Shown one piece after another: positions 28,857-38,383 of a stretch of 64,000 nt of DNA. The stretch is from Caballeronia arationis. GTDB lineage: Bacteria; Pseudomonadota; Gammaproteobacteria; Burkholderiales; Burkholderiaceae. Both the position numbers and the translations under genes were made by a program. Position 1 is the stretch's first letter. Every line of letters starts with the position of its first letter. The DNA lies in contig NZ_FCOG02000005.1 in the NCBI RefSeq assembly GCF_001544975.2, positions 1 through 64,000 of the forward strand, read 5' to 3'. Under the pieces are notes generated by a model. The model saw only the letters and a list, made by a program, of their open reading frames with translations. It was not told the origin of the DNA and searched no databases.

Positions 28857-29348
28857 CTACGGTCGCGGCTGCTCGATCAGCGCGACCGGCACGCCGCCTT
28901 CGTCCTTCATGGTCTGCAGGACGATGTTCGAGCGGATGTCGATCACGCCCGGCGCCTTGTACAGCTTGCTCAGGATGAAATCCGAGTAGTGCTTGAGGTT
29001 GTGCGCGAGCACGCGCAGCACATAATGCGTGTCGCCCGTCACGACGAACGCGCTGACCACTTCCGGCCATTCCCGCACGGCCGCAGCAAACGTCTCGTGC
29101 CAGTTTTCCTGGTCGTTGCGCATCGAGACGTGGACGAACGCCTCCAGTTCGATGCCGAGCCGCTCGCGATCCAGACACGCGCGATAGCTCGCGATAACAC
29201 CCTCTTCCTCTAAAAGACGCATCCGGCGCAGACACGCCGACGGCGACAGCGAAATGCGCTCCGCCAAATCCAGGTTGCTGATCCGTCCATCTTCCTGCAG
29301 TACCGCCAAAATACGGCAATCCGTTGCATCGAGCGTGAACCCAGTCAT
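28857..29348 (-). CDS. kynR: Lrp/AsnC-family regulator of the kyn operon
   Basis: A 163-residue Lrp/AsnC regulator: helix-turn-helix at about residues 5-60 ([29 protein letters not shown]) and an effector-binding RAM domain after it. It is divergent from kynB with 135 bases between, the layout of KynR in Pseudomonas, where kynurenine induces kynBUA. The name is by context and family, not by a unique motif. Confidence 0.8.
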   Translation of the reverse strand: MTGFTLDATDCRILAVLQEDGRISNLDLAERISLSPSACLRRMRLLEEEGVIASYRACLDRERLGIELEAFVHVSMRNDQENWHETFAAAVREWPEVVSAFVVTGDTHYVLRVLAHNLKHYSDFILSKLYKAPGVIDIRSNIVLQTMKDEGGVPVALIEQPRP

Positions 29349-29483
29349 TTTTTAGTCTCCCTGGCCCGTTTCATCGAATTATGTTCTAAGACGCGCGGTT
29401 TTGGGTGGTTATTTCGCAAGCACTTTTCAGGACTTGACGACTATGATTTGACGCATGTTCACAATTCTGTCAGGCGCCCCGCA

Positions 29484-30113
29484 ATGACCATCCTCTGGGA
29501 CATTTCCCCGCCGATCCGCCCGGAAACGCCCGTCTGGCCGGGCGATACGCCGGTCGGCGTCGAGCGCGTCTGGCGCATGGAGGCGGGTTCGCCCGTGAAC
29601 GTCGGACGGCTCACGCTTTCGCCGCACACTGGCGCGCACGCCGACGCCCCGCTTCACTACGACGCCGAAGGCGCGCCGATCGGCGAGGTGGCGCTCGATA
29701 CCTATCTTGGCCCGTGCCGCGTCATTCACTGCATCGGCGCAGCGCCGGTCGTGACGCCCGCGCACGTCGCGCGCTTTCTTGGCGATGCGCCGCCGCGCGT
29801 TTTGCTGCGCACCTACGACCGGGCGCCGCTCGACGCCTGGGACCCGCACTTTTGCGCGGTCGCGCCGGAAACCGTCGATCTGCTGGCGAACCACGGCGTG
29901 CGCCTGATCGGCATCGATACGCCGTCGCTCGACCCGCAGGAGTCGAAGACGATGGACGCCCACCAGCGCATCCGCGCGCATCGGATGGCGATTCTCGAAG
30001 GCCTCGTGCTCGACGCCATCGCGCCCGGTGACTACGAACTGATCGCGCTGCCGCTCAGATTCGCGACGCTCGACGCCAGCCCCGTGCGTGCGGTGCTGCG
30101 GCCACTTCCCTGA
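29484..30113 (+). CDS. kynB: kynurenine formamidase
   Basis: A 209-residue metal-dependent cyclase-fold enzyme that hydrolyses N-formylkynurenine to kynurenine, step two of tryptophan breakdown. The metal site [12 protein letters not shown] and the IDTPSLDP and [11 protein letters not shown] segments are the KynB signature. ATG 29484 ([11 protein letters not shown]) is the family start. It is first in kynB-kynU-kynA. Confidence 0.95.
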   Translation: MTILWDISPPIRPETPVWPGDTPVGVERVWRMEAGSPVNVGRLTLSPHTGAHADAPLHYDAEGAPIGEVALDTYLGPCRVIHCIGAAPVVTPAHVARFLGDAPPRVLLRTYDRAPLDAWDPHFCAVAPETVDLLANHGVRLIGIDTPSLDPQESKTMDAHQRIRAHRMAILEGLVLDAIAPGDYELIALPLRFATLDASPVRAVLRPLP

Positions 30114-30118
30114 TTTTC

Positions 30119-31405
30119 ATGACCCAACCGGACATTTCGATGACTAACCGAGACGAAAACGCGCGTGACGATGCAGCGGCCCTCGACCGCGACGACCCGC
30201 TTCGCACCCTGCGCGACCAGTTCGCGCTCCAGAGCGACGTGATCTACCTCGACGGCAACTCGCTCGGCGTTCCGCCGAAAGCCGCCGCCGCGCGCGCCGC
30301 CGCCGTGATCGCCGGCGAATGGGGCGAGGGCCTCATCCGAAGCTGGAACACGGCGGGCTGGTTCGCCCTGCCGAAGCGCCTCGGCAACAAGCTCGCGCCC
30401 CTTATCGGCGCGGGCGAAGACGAAGTCGTCGTTACCGATACGATTTCTAGCAACCTTTTCAAGCTGCTGTCGGCGGCGTTGAAGATGGCGAACGAGCGCG
30501 ATCCGAAGCGTCGCGTGATCGTGTCGGAACGCTCGAATTTCCCGACCGACCTGTATATCGCGCAGGGGCTCATCGAACAACTGGATCGCGGCTATGAGCT
30601 GCGCCTCGTCGACGATCCCTCGGAACTCGAGGCCGCGATCGACGAAAACACCGCCATCGCGATGATCACGCACGTCAATTACCGCACCGGCTACATGCAC
30701 GACATGGCCGCCGTCACGCAATTGATCCATCGCGCGGGCGCGCTCGCAGTGTGGGATCTGGCGCACTCGGCGGGCGCGGTACCGGTCGACCTGAACGGCG
30801 TCGGCGCGGATTACGCGGTCGGCTGCACGTACAAATATCTGAATGGCGGCCCGGGTTCGCCCGCGTTCGTCTGGGTGCCGAAGCGCCACCAGAACGCGTT
30901 CTCGCAGCCGCTCTCCGGCTGGTGGGGCCACAAGAAGCCTTTTGAAATGAGCCCGACGTACCGTCCGGACGACGGCATCGGCCGCTTCCTGTGCGGCACG
31001 CAGCCGGTGGTTTCGATGGCGCTCGTCGAATGCGGGCTCGACGTCTTCCTGCAAACCAACATGGCGACGCTGCGCCGCAAGTCGCTCGCGCTCTCCGATC
31101 TGTTCATCCGGCTCGTCGAGGAGCGCTGCGGGAAGTTTCCGCTGACGCTCGTCACGCCGCGCGAGCACGAACAGCGCGGCTCGCAGGCGAGCTTCGAGCA
31201 TCCGCACGGCTACGAGGTGATGCAGGCGCTGATCGCGCGCAACGTGATCGGTGATTATCGGGAGCCGCACGTGCTGCGGTTTGGCTTTACGCCGCTCTAC
31301 ACGCGGTTCGTCGACGTCTGGGACGCGGTGGAAGTCCTGCGCGACGTGCTCGAAACAGAAGCGTGGCGCGCGTCCGAATTCGCCGAGCGCGGCGCGGTGA
31401 CCTGA
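30119..31405 (+). CDS. kynU: kynureninase
   Basis: A 428-residue PLP enzyme that cleaves kynurenine to anthranilate and alanine. [25 protein letters not shown] and the PLP Lys239 in [13 protein letters not shown] are intact. The start at 30119 is five bases after the kynB stop; ATG 30140 is an alternative, and neither has a strong ribosome site. Confidence 0.95.
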   Translation: MTQPDISMTNRDENARDDAAALDRDDPLRTLRDQFALQSDVIYLDGNSLGVPPKAAAARAAAVIAGEWGEGLIRSWNTAGWFALPKRLGNKLAPLIGAGEDEVVVTDTISSNLFKLLSAALKMANERDPKRRVIVSERSNFPTDLYIAQGLIEQLDRGYELRLVDDPSELEAAIDENTAIAMITHVNYRTGYMHDMAAVTQLIHRAGALAVWDLAHSAGAVPVDLNGVGADYAVGCTYKYLNGGPGSPAFVWVPKRHQNAFSQPLSGWWGHKKPFEMSPTYRPDDGIGRFLCGTQPVVSMALVECGLDVFLQTNMATLRRKSLALSDLFIRLVEERCGKFPLTLVTPREHEQRGSQASFEHPHGYEVMQALIARNVIGDYREPHVLRFGFTPLYTRFVDVWDAVEVLRDVLETEAWRASEFAERGAVT

Positions 31406-31416
31406 GAGGTATGGAC

Positions 31417-32292
31417 ATGACACAGACTACGACCGGCTGCCCGATGGGCCATGGCGCCGCCACGCCCGCGCAGGAAGGCTGGCACGACGCCCAGCTCGAT
31501 TTCTCCGACTCGATGAGCTACGGCGACTACCTGTCGCTCGATGCGATCCTCTCGGCGCAGCATCCGCTTTCGCCCGATCACAACGAGATGCTGTTCATCG
31601 TGCAGCATCAGACGAGCGAGCTCTGGATGAAGCTCGCGCTCTACGAACTGCGCGCGGCGCTCGAGGCCGTGCATCGCGACGAACTGCCGCCCGCATTCAA
31701 GATGCTCGCGCGCGTCTCGCGGATTTTCGAGCAGCTCGTGCAGGCATGGACCGTCCTTTCGACAATGACGCCGTCCGAATACACGGCGATGCGGCCTTAC
31801 CTGGGCGCGTCGTCGGGGTTCCAGTCGCATCAGTACCGGCAGATCGAGTTCCTGCTCGGCAACAAGAACGTTCAGATGCTCAAGCCGCACGCGCACCGGC
31901 CGGCGGTGCTCGCCGAGGTTCAGGCGACGCTTGAAGCGCCTTCGTTCTACGACGAAGTCATTCGTCTGCTGGCACGGCGCGGTTTTCCGATCGCGCCGGA
32001 GCGGCTCGATCGCGACTGGACGCAGCCGACGACCCACGACGCCTCGGTCGAAGCAGCGTGGCTCGCGGTCTATCGCGATCCCTCGAAGTACTGGGAACTG
32101 TACGAGATGGCGGAAGAGCTGGTCGATCTGGAAGACGCGTTCCGGCAGTGGCGCTTCCGCCATGTGACGACCGTCGAGCGGATCATCGGCTTCAAGCAGG
32201 GCACGGGCGGCACGAACGGCGCGCCGTATCTGCGCAAGATGCTCGATGTCGTGCTGTTTCCGGAACTGTGGCACGTGAGGACCGTGCTCTGA
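31417..32292 (+). CDS. kynA: tryptophan 2,3-dioxygenase
   Basis: A 291-residue heme dioxygenase opening the indole ring of tryptophan. Diagnostic parts are [32 protein letters not shown] and the C-terminal [15 protein letters not shown]. The proximal heme His lies in [19 protein letters not shown] 31417 is preferred since GAGAGG is seven bases upstream; ATG 31411 would abut it. The gene ends three bases from the convergent IclR stop, with no terminator between them. Confidence 0.96.
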   Translation: MTQTTTGCPMGHGAATPAQEGWHDAQLDFSDSMSYGDYLSLDAILSAQHPLSPDHNEMLFIVQHQTSELWMKLALYELRAALEAVHRDELPPAFKMLARVSRIFEQLVQAWTVLSTMTPSEYTAMRPYLGASSGFQSHQYRQIEFLLGNKNVQMLKPHAHRPAVLAEVQATLEAPSFYDEVIRLLARRGFPIAPERLDRDWTQPTTHDASVEAAWLAVYRDPSKYWELYEMAEELVDLEDAFRQWRFRHVTTVERIIGFKQGTGGTNGAPYLRKMLDVVLFPELWHVRTVL

Positions 32293-32295
32293 CCT

Positions 32296-33084
32296 TCACG
32301 CGAGCCGCGCCGCCAGCGCCCTGAGCTTCGGCGCGATGACCTCGCGAAACATCGCCTCCCCCATCGACGACGCCGGCCCGCTGCTGCTCAGCACGAGCCA
32401 GCGGCCGTTGCGCACATCGCGGAACGGCGCGGCGATCGCGTTGACGTCCTCATGCCAGTCGCGAAAAGAATAGCAACAGCCGTCGCGGGCGAGATCCTCT
32501 AGCGCGTCTTCCGCCGCCTTCACGAGCGCAGGGCCATCATCGCCGGCCGCCGCCGACAGTTCTTCCAGCAACGCCGCGCGCGCCGCCGGCTCCTGCACGG
32601 CGAGATAGGCGCGACCCATCGAACTCGTCAGCATCGAGAGCCGCGAGCCGGGCGCGAGACCGAGCGTCAGCGCGGTCTCGCTGCGTATCGTTTCGAGATA
32701 GATCATGTCGAGCCCGTCGCGGCATCCGAGCGACACCGCCGCGCCGATCTCCCGCGCGAGTTCCCGCATATGCGGTCGCGCGAGTTCGAGCGTGTCCGCG
32801 CCCGCGAGCAAAGCGAATCCGAGCGACAACACGCCCGTGTCCAGCGCGTACTTGCCCGCAGGCTCGTCGAAACGCAGGTAGCCGAGCGCGGTAAGCGTGT
32901 AGGCGAGCCGGTTGACCGTCGCTTTCGGCAGGCCGGTGCGCTCGGCGAAATCGCGATTGCCGAGCAGAACCTCGCCCGGCCGGAACGCGCGCAACAACTC
33001 CAGCCCGCGAGCGAGCGCGACGACGAACTTGCGCTCGTCGATCGCCTCCGACGAGGCGAAATTACGAATGGAATCCGACGACAT
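32296..33084 (-). CDS. IclR-family transcriptional regulator
   Basis: A 262-residue IclR regulator: winged helix-turn-helix at about 18-80 (RDFAERTGLPKATVNRLAYTLTALGYL) and a C-terminal effector domain. It is divergent from glutaryl-CoA dehydrogenase with a perfect palindrome between (33121-33135), so it probably controls that gene and itself. The effector is unknown; a glutarate-pathway compound is a fair guess. Confidence 0.9.
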   Translation of the reverse strand: MSSDSIRNFASSEAIDERKFVVALARGLELLRAFRPGEVLLGNRDFAERTGLPKATVNRLAYTLTALGYLRFDEPAGKYALDTGVLSLGFALLAGADTLELARPHMRELAREIGAAVSLGCRDGLDMIYLETIRSETALTLGLAPGSRLSMLTSSMGRAYLAVQEPAARAALLEELSAAAGDDGPALVKAAEDALEDLARDGCCYSFRDWHEDVNAIAAPFRDVRNGRWLVLSSSGPASSMGEAMFREVIAPKLRALAARLA

Positions 33085-33120
33085 CGAGTGCTAAACTCCA
33101 CATTGGTTTGCAAAACATTG

Positions 33121-33135
33121 TTCCGCACAGCGGAA
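33121..33135. promoter_or_regulatory. operator-like palindrome between iclR-type gene and gcdH
   Basis: TTCCGC ACA GCGGAA is a perfect 6-3-6 inverted repeat, typical in shape and sequence of IclR-family operators. It sits 36 bases upstream of the regulator ATG and 61 bases upstream of gcdH. Confidence 0.7.
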
Positions 33136-33196
33136 TTTAAGTCAAGCGCCGAGCGTTTCGAAGCCGGCGCCTTTCGATGAAGTCAGGAGAAAGCAC

Positions 33197-34387
33197 ATGG
33201 CCGAAGCCGCCCGTTTCAACTGGGAAGACCCGCTGCTGATCGATCAGCAACTGAACGACGAAGAACGCATGATCCGCGATGCCGCGCGCGCCTACGCGCA
33301 GGACAAGCTCGCGCCGCGCGTCCTCGCGGCGTTTCGCGAGGAAAAGACCGATCCGGCGATCTTCCGCGAGATGGGCGAACTCGGCCTCCTCGGCCCGACG
33401 ATTCCCGAACAGTACGGCGGCCCCGGTCTCAACTACGTGAGCTACGGCCTGATCGCGCGGGAAGTCGAGCGCGTGGATTCGGGCTACCGGTCGATGATGT
33501 CGGTGCAGTCGTCGCTCGTGATGGTGCCGATCAACGAGTTCGGCACCGATGCGCAGAAGGAAAAATACCTGCCGAAGCTCGCCACCGGCGAGTGGATCGG
33601 CTGCTTCGGCCTGACCGAGCCCAACGCCGGCTCGGACCCGGCCAGCATGACGACGCGCGCGAAGAAGGTGAACGGCGGCTACTCGCTGTCGGGATCGAAG
33701 ATGTGGATTTCGAACTCGCCGATCGCCGATGTGTTCGTCGTCTGGGCGAAGCTCGAAGAGCACGGCCGGGACGAGATCCGCGGCTTCATCCTGGAGAAAG
33801 GCTGGAAGGGGCTGTCGGCGCCCGCAATCCACGGCAAGGTGGGCTTGCGCGCATCGATCACCGGCGAAATCGTGATGGACGAGGTCTTCGTCCCTGAAGA
33901 CAACCTCATGCCGAACGTGCGCGGCCTCAAAGGTCCGTTTACCTGCCTGAACTCGGCGCGCTACGGCATCGCATGGGGCGCGCTCGGCGCGGCGGAGGCG
34001 TGCTGGCACACGGCGCGCCAGTACGTGCTCGATCGCAAACAGTTCGGCCGGCCGCTCGCCGCCAACCAGTTGATTCAAAAGAAACTCGCCGACATGCAGA
34101 CCGAAATCACGCTCGGCCTGCAAGGCGTGCTGCGCCTCGGCCGCATGAAGGACGAAGGCACGGCGGCCGTCGAAATCACGTCGATCATGAAACGCAATTC
34201 CTGCGGCAAGGCGCTCGACATCGCCCGGCTCGCACGCGACATGCTCGGCGGCAACGGCATTTCCGACGAATTCGGCATCGCGCGGCATCTCGTGAATCTC
34301 GAAGTGGTGAACACCTACGAAGGTACGCACGACATCCACGCATTGATCCTCGGTCGCGCCCAGACCGGGATTCAGGCGTTTTTCTGA
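33197..34387 (+). CDS. gcdH: glutaryl-CoA dehydrogenase
   Basis: A 396-residue FAD acyl-CoA dehydrogenase matching GcdH, which converts glutaryl-CoA to crotonyl-CoA in lysine and tryptophan degradation. FAD-binding [16 protein letters not shown] and [18 protein letters not shown], and the catalytic Glu375 in [15 protein letters not shown] are present. It sits near the kyn operon, but kyn products here feed anthranilate, not glutaryl-CoA, so the link is only by location. Confidence 0.93.
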   Translation: MAEAARFNWEDPLLIDQQLNDEERMIRDAARAYAQDKLAPRVLAAFREEKTDPAIFREMGELGLLGPTIPEQYGGPGLNYVSYGLIAREVERVDSGYRSMMSVQSSLVMVPINEFGTDAQKEKYLPKLATGEWIGCFGLTEPNAGSDPASMTTRAKKVNGGYSLSGSKMWISNSPIADVFVVWAKLEEHGRDEIRGFILEKGWKGLSAPAIHGKVGLRASITGEIVMDEVFVPEDNLMPNVRGLKGPFTCLNSARYGIAWGALGAAEACWHTARQYVLDRKQFGRPLAANQLIQKKLADMQTEITLGLQGVLRLGRMKDEGTAAVEITSIMKRNSCGKALDIARLARDMLGGNGISDEFGIARHLVNLEVVNTYEGTHDIHALILGRAQTGIQAFF

Positions 34388-34416
34388 CGCCCTTCCCGAC
34401 GCTCCCCGGCATGAAG

Positions 34417-34449
34417 AAAGCCAACGCGATTTCCGCGTTGGCTTTTTTT
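34417..34449 (+). terminator. terminator after gcdH
   Basis: AAAGCCAACGCG / CGCGTTGGCTTT (34417-34428 with 34434-34445) with loop ATTTC, 12 bp and perfect, followed by TTTT. Confidence 0.9.
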
Positions 34450-34697
34450 ATTGAAGAACCGGCTTATATGAACGACGTCTGCCAATCCGCATTTCGTGTA
34501 ATCTTTCGGCCGTCCGAAGAAACTTTTACGGGCCAGATCGTCTCCATTCCTTTCATGCGCATCGCGCTGCGCCGGGCTGCACATCGTTCGGCGGGAACAA
34601 AACGTGCGCATCGAGCTTTCCAAGACGCCTGAGGGCGCTCGTCAGCGACCGCATCTTTGGTTACGATTCGCGTAGCCTCACCCGATTGGAGTCATCA
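34450..34697 (+). other. spacer between the gcdH terminator and the YqjD-like gene
   Basis: With the terminator this makes a 310-base gap. No gene or clear promoter was seen; the leader of the YqjD-like gene must start here. Confidence 0.4.
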
Positions 34698-35000
34698 ATG
34701 TCAGAAATCAATAAGGAGCGATTCATGTCGGATATCAAAACCGTTCTCTCCGATGCCGAGGACCTGCTCAAGCAGGCAGCCAGCGCCACCGGCGAGCGTG
34801 CATCCGAATTGCGCGAGACCGCTCTGACCCGGTTGAAGCAGGCGAAGGAGAAGGCAGCGGACGCGCAGGTCGTGGTCGTGGAGCGGGGCAAGAAGGCAGC
34901 GCGCGCCACCGACGACTACGTGCACGAGCATCCGTGGGCATCGATTGGTATCGCGGCGGGCCTCGGCGTGATGATCGGCCTCTTGATCAATCGCCGCTGA
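34698..35000 (+). CDS. ElaB/YqjD/DUF883 membrane-anchored ribosome-binding-type protein
   Basis: A 100-residue protein: a long amphipathic helical region (about 15-75) and a single C-terminal membrane anchor (HPWASIGIAAGLGVMIGLLINRR). E. coli relatives YqjD and ElaB tether ribosomes to the membrane in stationary phase. Two starts each have a good ribosome site: ATG 34698 (GGAG, spacing 6) and ATG 34725 (AAGGAG, spacing 6); the first keeps the MSEINKERF start. Next come the YqjE-like genes. Confidence 0.88.
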   Translation: MSEINKERFMSDIKTVLSDAEDLLKQAASATGERASELRETALTRLKQAKEKAADAQVVVVERGKKAARATDDYVHEHPWASIGIAAGLGVMIGLLINRR

Positions 35001-35171
35001 TCGCCGCCGTTCTTCTGTTTTGAAGCGGCAACGGTCGCGCCTGTCTGGTAAACCGGCCAGCAGCGACTGTGTGGGCAGCGAAGCGATCCTTCGCGGTAGC
35101 TGGCGGTGGCCTGATCATTGCTGAGACCGTTGCCAACGCTTCGAACCGTTCTCTGCAGTATTCGCCCGACA

Positions 35172-35187
35172 TTCGAACCGGTTCGAA
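35172..35187. promoter_or_regulatory. 16-bp perfect palindrome upstream of the YqjE-like gene
   Basis: TTCGAACCGGTTCGAA is self-complementary over 16 bases. A partial copy, TTCGAACCGTTC, lies about 30 bases upstream (near 35140-35151). Together they look like a two-site operator in the 262-base gap before the YqjE-like gene. No regulator is assigned. Confidence 0.45.
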
Positions 35188-35262
35188 CCCATCGCACCGG
35201 CGGTCCTCGCTGAGGTCCGCCGGCCCCACTCAGCGCTACTCAACGCGCCTCGCGCCCACGCC

Positions 35263-35643
35263 ATGACGACTGAAAGGCCATCTCCGCAATCGCCCCCCGG
35301 ACCCTTGCGACGTATCGTGAGTTCCGCGTTCGCCATCTTCGAGACGCGCCTGGAACTGCTCGGCATCGAACTTCAGGAGGAGAAGGACCGTCTGATCAGC
35401 GTGCTGTTCCTCGGCCTCGCCGCGATGATGCTGACGATGATGGCGCTGATCACGCTGACGGTGCTGATCGCCATCTTCTTCTGGGACACCTACCGCTGGC
35501 AGTCGCTTGCGGGCATTACGCTCGCCTATGCGCTGGTCGCGCTGTTCTGCGGCTTGCGGGCAAGAAGCGGCCTGCGCGACGCACCGAACATGTTCGACGA
35601 AACGCTCTCGGAATTCCGCAAGGACCGCGACACGTTCCGCTGA
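35263..35643 (+). CDS. phage-holin-superfamily / YqjE-like membrane protein
   Basis: A 126-residue protein with two transmembrane helices (about 45-70 and 78-98) after a soluble helix (FAIFETRLELLGIELQEEKDRL), the Phage_holin_3_6 / YqjE pattern. It is a chromosomal housekeeping-type gene, not evidence of phage. It follows the YqjD-like gene and precedes a YqjK-like gene, the order yqjD-yqjE-yqjK of enterobacteria. Confidence 0.85.
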   Translation: MTTERPSPQSPPGPLRRIVSSAFAIFETRLELLGIELQEEKDRLISVLFLGLAAMMLTMMALITLTVLIAIFFWDTYRWQSLAGITLAYALVALFCGLRARSGLRDAPNMFDETLSEFRKDRDTFR

Positions 35644-35718
35644 CACGCGTATGCCACGACACGTCGCCCCGACACCGCGCCGAACTCTCAACCGCCGACC
35701 CCGAACAAGCCGCCCGAC

Positions 35719-36219
35719 ATGAGCCAATCCGACGACACCTTCAAGGCGCAAAAGCGCGCCCAGGCGCACAAGCTGAGCACGCCGCACATGCGCGCGCTGC
35801 GCAAGGAACTGCTGATCGCGCGCGCGGACGTCGAGCGCATGGAGATCGCGCAGGCGACCGCCGACCTGCGCCACTCGGTGACGCACTTCAGCTTTCTCAA
35901 GTTCCTGATCCCGCGGCGTGCCGCCGGCGGCTTCGGCCGGAACCGCGCGGCGGGCGGCGGCGGCATCGCCTCGTTGCTGAGCGGTCTGCTCTCCGGCGGC
36001 GGCTTCGCTTCGCTGCTGAGGCAATATCCGATCATCGGTTCGCTCGCCTCGCTGGTTCTGACGAAACCGGTGCTGGGCAAGCTCGCGCGCGGTGCGAAGC
36101 CGGCGCTCAAGTGGGGCGGACTTGCATTGGTCGTCTGGGAAGGCTTTCGCGTCTGGCAGCAAATGAAGAGCACGTCCACCGAAACCTCGGCCGACGCCGT
36201 CGACCCGACCGTCTTCTGA
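35719..36219 (+). CDS. DUF3318-type / YqjK-like protein
   Basis: A 166-residue protein with a basic N-terminal helix, a Gly-rich middle (about 70-100: GGFGRNRAAGGGG, LLSGGGF) and one or two weak hydrophobic segments (SLASLVLTKPVLG; WGGLALVVWEGF). It appears to be the third member of the YqjD-YqjE-YqjK-like cluster. The DUF3318 label is a recollection of the family pattern and not certain; function unknown. Confidence 0.7.
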   Translation: MSQSDDTFKAQKRAQAHKLSTPHMRALRKELLIARADVERMEIAQATADLRHSVTHFSFLKFLIPRRAAGGFGRNRAAGGGGIASLLSGLLSGGGFASLLRQYPIIGSLASLVLTKPVLGKLARGAKPALKWGGLALVVWEGFRVWQQMKSTSTETSADAVDPTVF

Positions 36220-36229
36220 GCGTTCCCAT

Positions 36230-36685
36230 TCACCGGCCGCTCCAGCAGACGGTGGCGTCGACTGGGGCGGCCGACGCTGGCGCACGGTTCGAACGCGCTC
36301 CGGTTGCGTCGATGACGAAGACGCCACAGGCATCGTCCTGCATCGCACCGGGCGCGACCGGCTCGGCCTCTATCGCGTAGCCGCCATTCGTCGCCGATTC
36401 TGCGATCGCGCGCAGGCGATACACCGGCGTTCCGTTTGCGGGCGCCTGATCGAAACCAGCGGGCAAGGACGGCACGTCGGCATTGGGTGACGACTGCGCC
36501 GCGCGAGCCGTCTCGATGAACTGCGCGGCGCGATACAGCGCCGCCGAAGCCTCCATGCGGTGCGCCTTCGCCACGTGCCCTCGGTACGCGAGAATCGCAA
36601 ACGTCGCGATGATCGCAACGACGCCAAGCGCGATCATCAGTTCGAGCAAGGTGAAGCCAGCCCGGCGCGTGCACGTCAGGATCAT
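36230..36685 (-). CDS. pilE: type IV pilin-like protein PilE
   Basis: A 151-residue prepilin. The leader ends RRAG, followed by FTLLELMIALGVVAIIATFA (cleavage before Phe, Glu at +5), the class III signal cut by PilD. Two Cys in the C-terminal part (DDACGVF and VCWSGR) could form the D-region disulfide. It is the last gene of the fimT-pilV-pilW-pilX-pilE operon. It may be a minor pilin and not the main subunit. Confidence 0.88.
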   Translation of the reverse strand: MILTCTRRAGFTLLELMIALGVVAIIATFAILAYRGHVAKAHRMEASAALYRAAQFIETARAAQSSPNADVPSLPAGFDQAPANGTPVYRLRAIAESATNGGYAIEAEPVAPGAMQDDACGVFVIDATGARSNRAPASAAPVDATVCWSGR

Positions 36686-36696
36686 GTCGAATTCCC

Positions 36697-37200
36697 TCAA
36701 AACGGTTTTGCGACGACGCGTCGCCAGCGGCGCTTGACGCTGCTTCCGGCGATTTCGATTTCGAGTTGCAGCCAGCTTTCCGCGTCGCCGCTCGCTCCGA
36801 AGCCGCGCGCCGTCAACAGATACGAGCGCGCGGAGGCGTCGCCGGAGCGTGACCAGGGCTCGATCAGGCACTGTGGAACACGCCGTGCATAAGGCCACGC
36901 GACGAACGGCGCAATCGCCGATGCGCCCGCTCCTTCGAACGACGCCTTCGCGCGCCAGCCTGTCGGTTTGCCGGCGAAAGCGTTTTGCGGCGGGTCGGAC
37001 GAATCGACGACCATCCGGCTGCATCGCGCGAGCGCGCTGTCCGCCGCATGAAACGCCTGCACCCGATCGCGCAGGCTCGCGGCCGAGCGCGTGGCGACGA
37101 TCGAACTTTCGAGCCACGCGCTCGCCGTCACCAGCATCATCGACGACAGAAGCAGCACGATCGGCAGGACCGTGCCGCGCGATTTCGAACGCGGAGTCAT
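36697..37200 (-). CDS. pilX: PilX-like minor pilin
   Basis: A 167-residue protein with a prepilin-like leader (RSKSRG before TVLPIVLLLSSMM) and a long hydrophobic helix. Position +5 is Ile, not Glu, as often in GspK/PilX-like tip pilins. Its ATG overlaps the pilW stop (ATGA). Position between pilW and pilE supports the PilX label. Confidence 0.78.
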   Translation of the reverse strand: MTPRSKSRGTVLPIVLLLSSMMLVTASAWLESSIVATRSAASLRDRVQAFHAADSALARCSRMVVDSSDPPQNAFAGKPTGWRAKASFEGAGASAIAPFVAWPYARRVPQCLIEPWSRSGDASARSYLLTARGFGASGDAESWLQLEIEIAGSSVKRRWRRVVAKPF

Positions 37201-37985
37201 GACGGCCTCCCGCTGTCGACCGTGACTGCGTTGCGGATCGCCACGCGCCGCCAGAAAGCCTGCCGGGCGCGCGAATCGGTGGAAACGACGAGCGAGCCGT
37301 CGCAATCGACGTAGCTTCTGCCCTTGCCGGCCGTGACCGGATCGCCGCGCAACCGCACGCAGATGTCGGCAGCGACCACCGATGTCCAGCGCTCGCGCGG
37401 AACGCTTGCGGCATTGACGGCCGTCTCCGCGTTGTCGAGCCAGTAGGCGAGGCGCAGCCGCTCGATGCCTTCAACCATCGGTAGTGCCTGTCTGCCGACG
37501 CCTTCGCAATACAGCTCCGGCTCGCCGGTCGAGGCGCTGGCCTTCGCGTAAAAGCGGTCGACGACATAGGCGCCGGCGGCTTGCCCCTGGCAATCGGTGG
37601 GCGCGCCCGACGACGACGGCCACGTCGCGACGACATCTGCGGCGTAGCGGATCAACACGCCGTCCGAATGGCTCGCGAGCGATTCGCACGCTGGCGCATC
37701 GTCCGAGCCGACCACGCGCCCCTGCGAGCAGCCGAACAGGCCCACGCCGACGGCGCTTCCAGGTGGCGCGAACGCGGCCATCTGCAATTGCTGGCCGACG
37801 AGATCGAGCGCGGCGGCAGCGGCCTCGTGCATGCGCAGGATGTCGGCGGCGCGGTCGTGCGACGCGCGCTGTCCGCGATAAAGCGTCAGCGCCGCGACCA
37901 CGACGAGAATGCCGAGCGCCATGGAAATCGCCAGTTCGAGCAACGTGTGGCCGCGAGAGACGGGACAGCGACGAACCGGGCTCAT
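37197..37985 (-). CDS. pilW: PilW-like minor pilin
   Basis: A 262-residue protein, the size of PilW/GspJ. The leader ends VSRG before HTLLELAISMALGI (Glu at +5). Several Cys in the globular part suggest disulfides. Four-base overlaps join it to pilV and pilX. Confidence 0.82.
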   Translation of the reverse strand: MSPVRRCPVSRGHTLLELAISMALGILVVVAALTLYRGQRASHDRAADILRMHEAAAAALDLVGQQLQMAAFAPPGSAVGVGLFGCSQGRVVGSDDAPACESLASHSDGVLIRYAADVVATWPSSSGAPTDCQGQAAGAYVVDRFYAKASASTGEPELYCEGVGRQALPMVEGIERLRLAYWLDNAETAVNAASVPRERWTSVVAADICVRLRGDPVTAGKGRSYVDCDGSLVVSTDSRARQAFWRRVAIRNAVTVDSGRPS

Positions 37986-38383
37986 CGCGCAAACGCCACT
38001 GCGACGCAAGCTGAATTCGGTTTCGCCAGCGGCTCGGCGCAGGCTTCGGCCGAGTCGTCCGCTCGCCAACTCACGACCGCGACGCGCACGCTGTCCGCCT
38101 GGTCGAACACATCGACGTCGCCCTGCGGCAACATCGACGCCGCGCGCGGGCGCCATTGCGACACCACCGGTCCGCGATCTTCATCGCGCCGGATGCCCTC
38201 AGCGACGGAATCGGCGATCAGCGTCGCCCGTTCGCGGGCCAGCACCATCCGCTCGCTGCGCGCGAGCCACGTCTGCCCTGCGATCAGGCCAAGCGTAGTG
38301 ATTGCGATGAGCGACAGCGCGATCATCACTTCGATCAACGAGTCGCCGCGTTGCCTCCGATACTGCGTGCGATGGATGATCAT
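37982..38383 (-). CDS. pilV: PilV-like minor pilin
   Basis: A 133-residue protein with leader RRQRG before DSLIEVMIALSLIAITTLGL (Glu at +5), typical of PilV/GspI. It overlaps fimT and pilW by four bases each, so the operon is translationally coupled. Confidence 0.82.
   Translation of the reverse strand: MIIHRTQYRRQRGDSLIEVMIALSLIAITTLGLIAGQTWLARSERMVLARERATLIADSVAEGIRRDEDRGPVVSQWRPRAASMLPQGDVDVFDQADSVRVAVVSWRADDSAEACAEPLAKPNSACVAVAFAR

Noticed and set aside
35263..35643. Holin-like gene as a prophage sign
   Set aside because: The YqjE-type family is chromosomal and no other phage gene is near.
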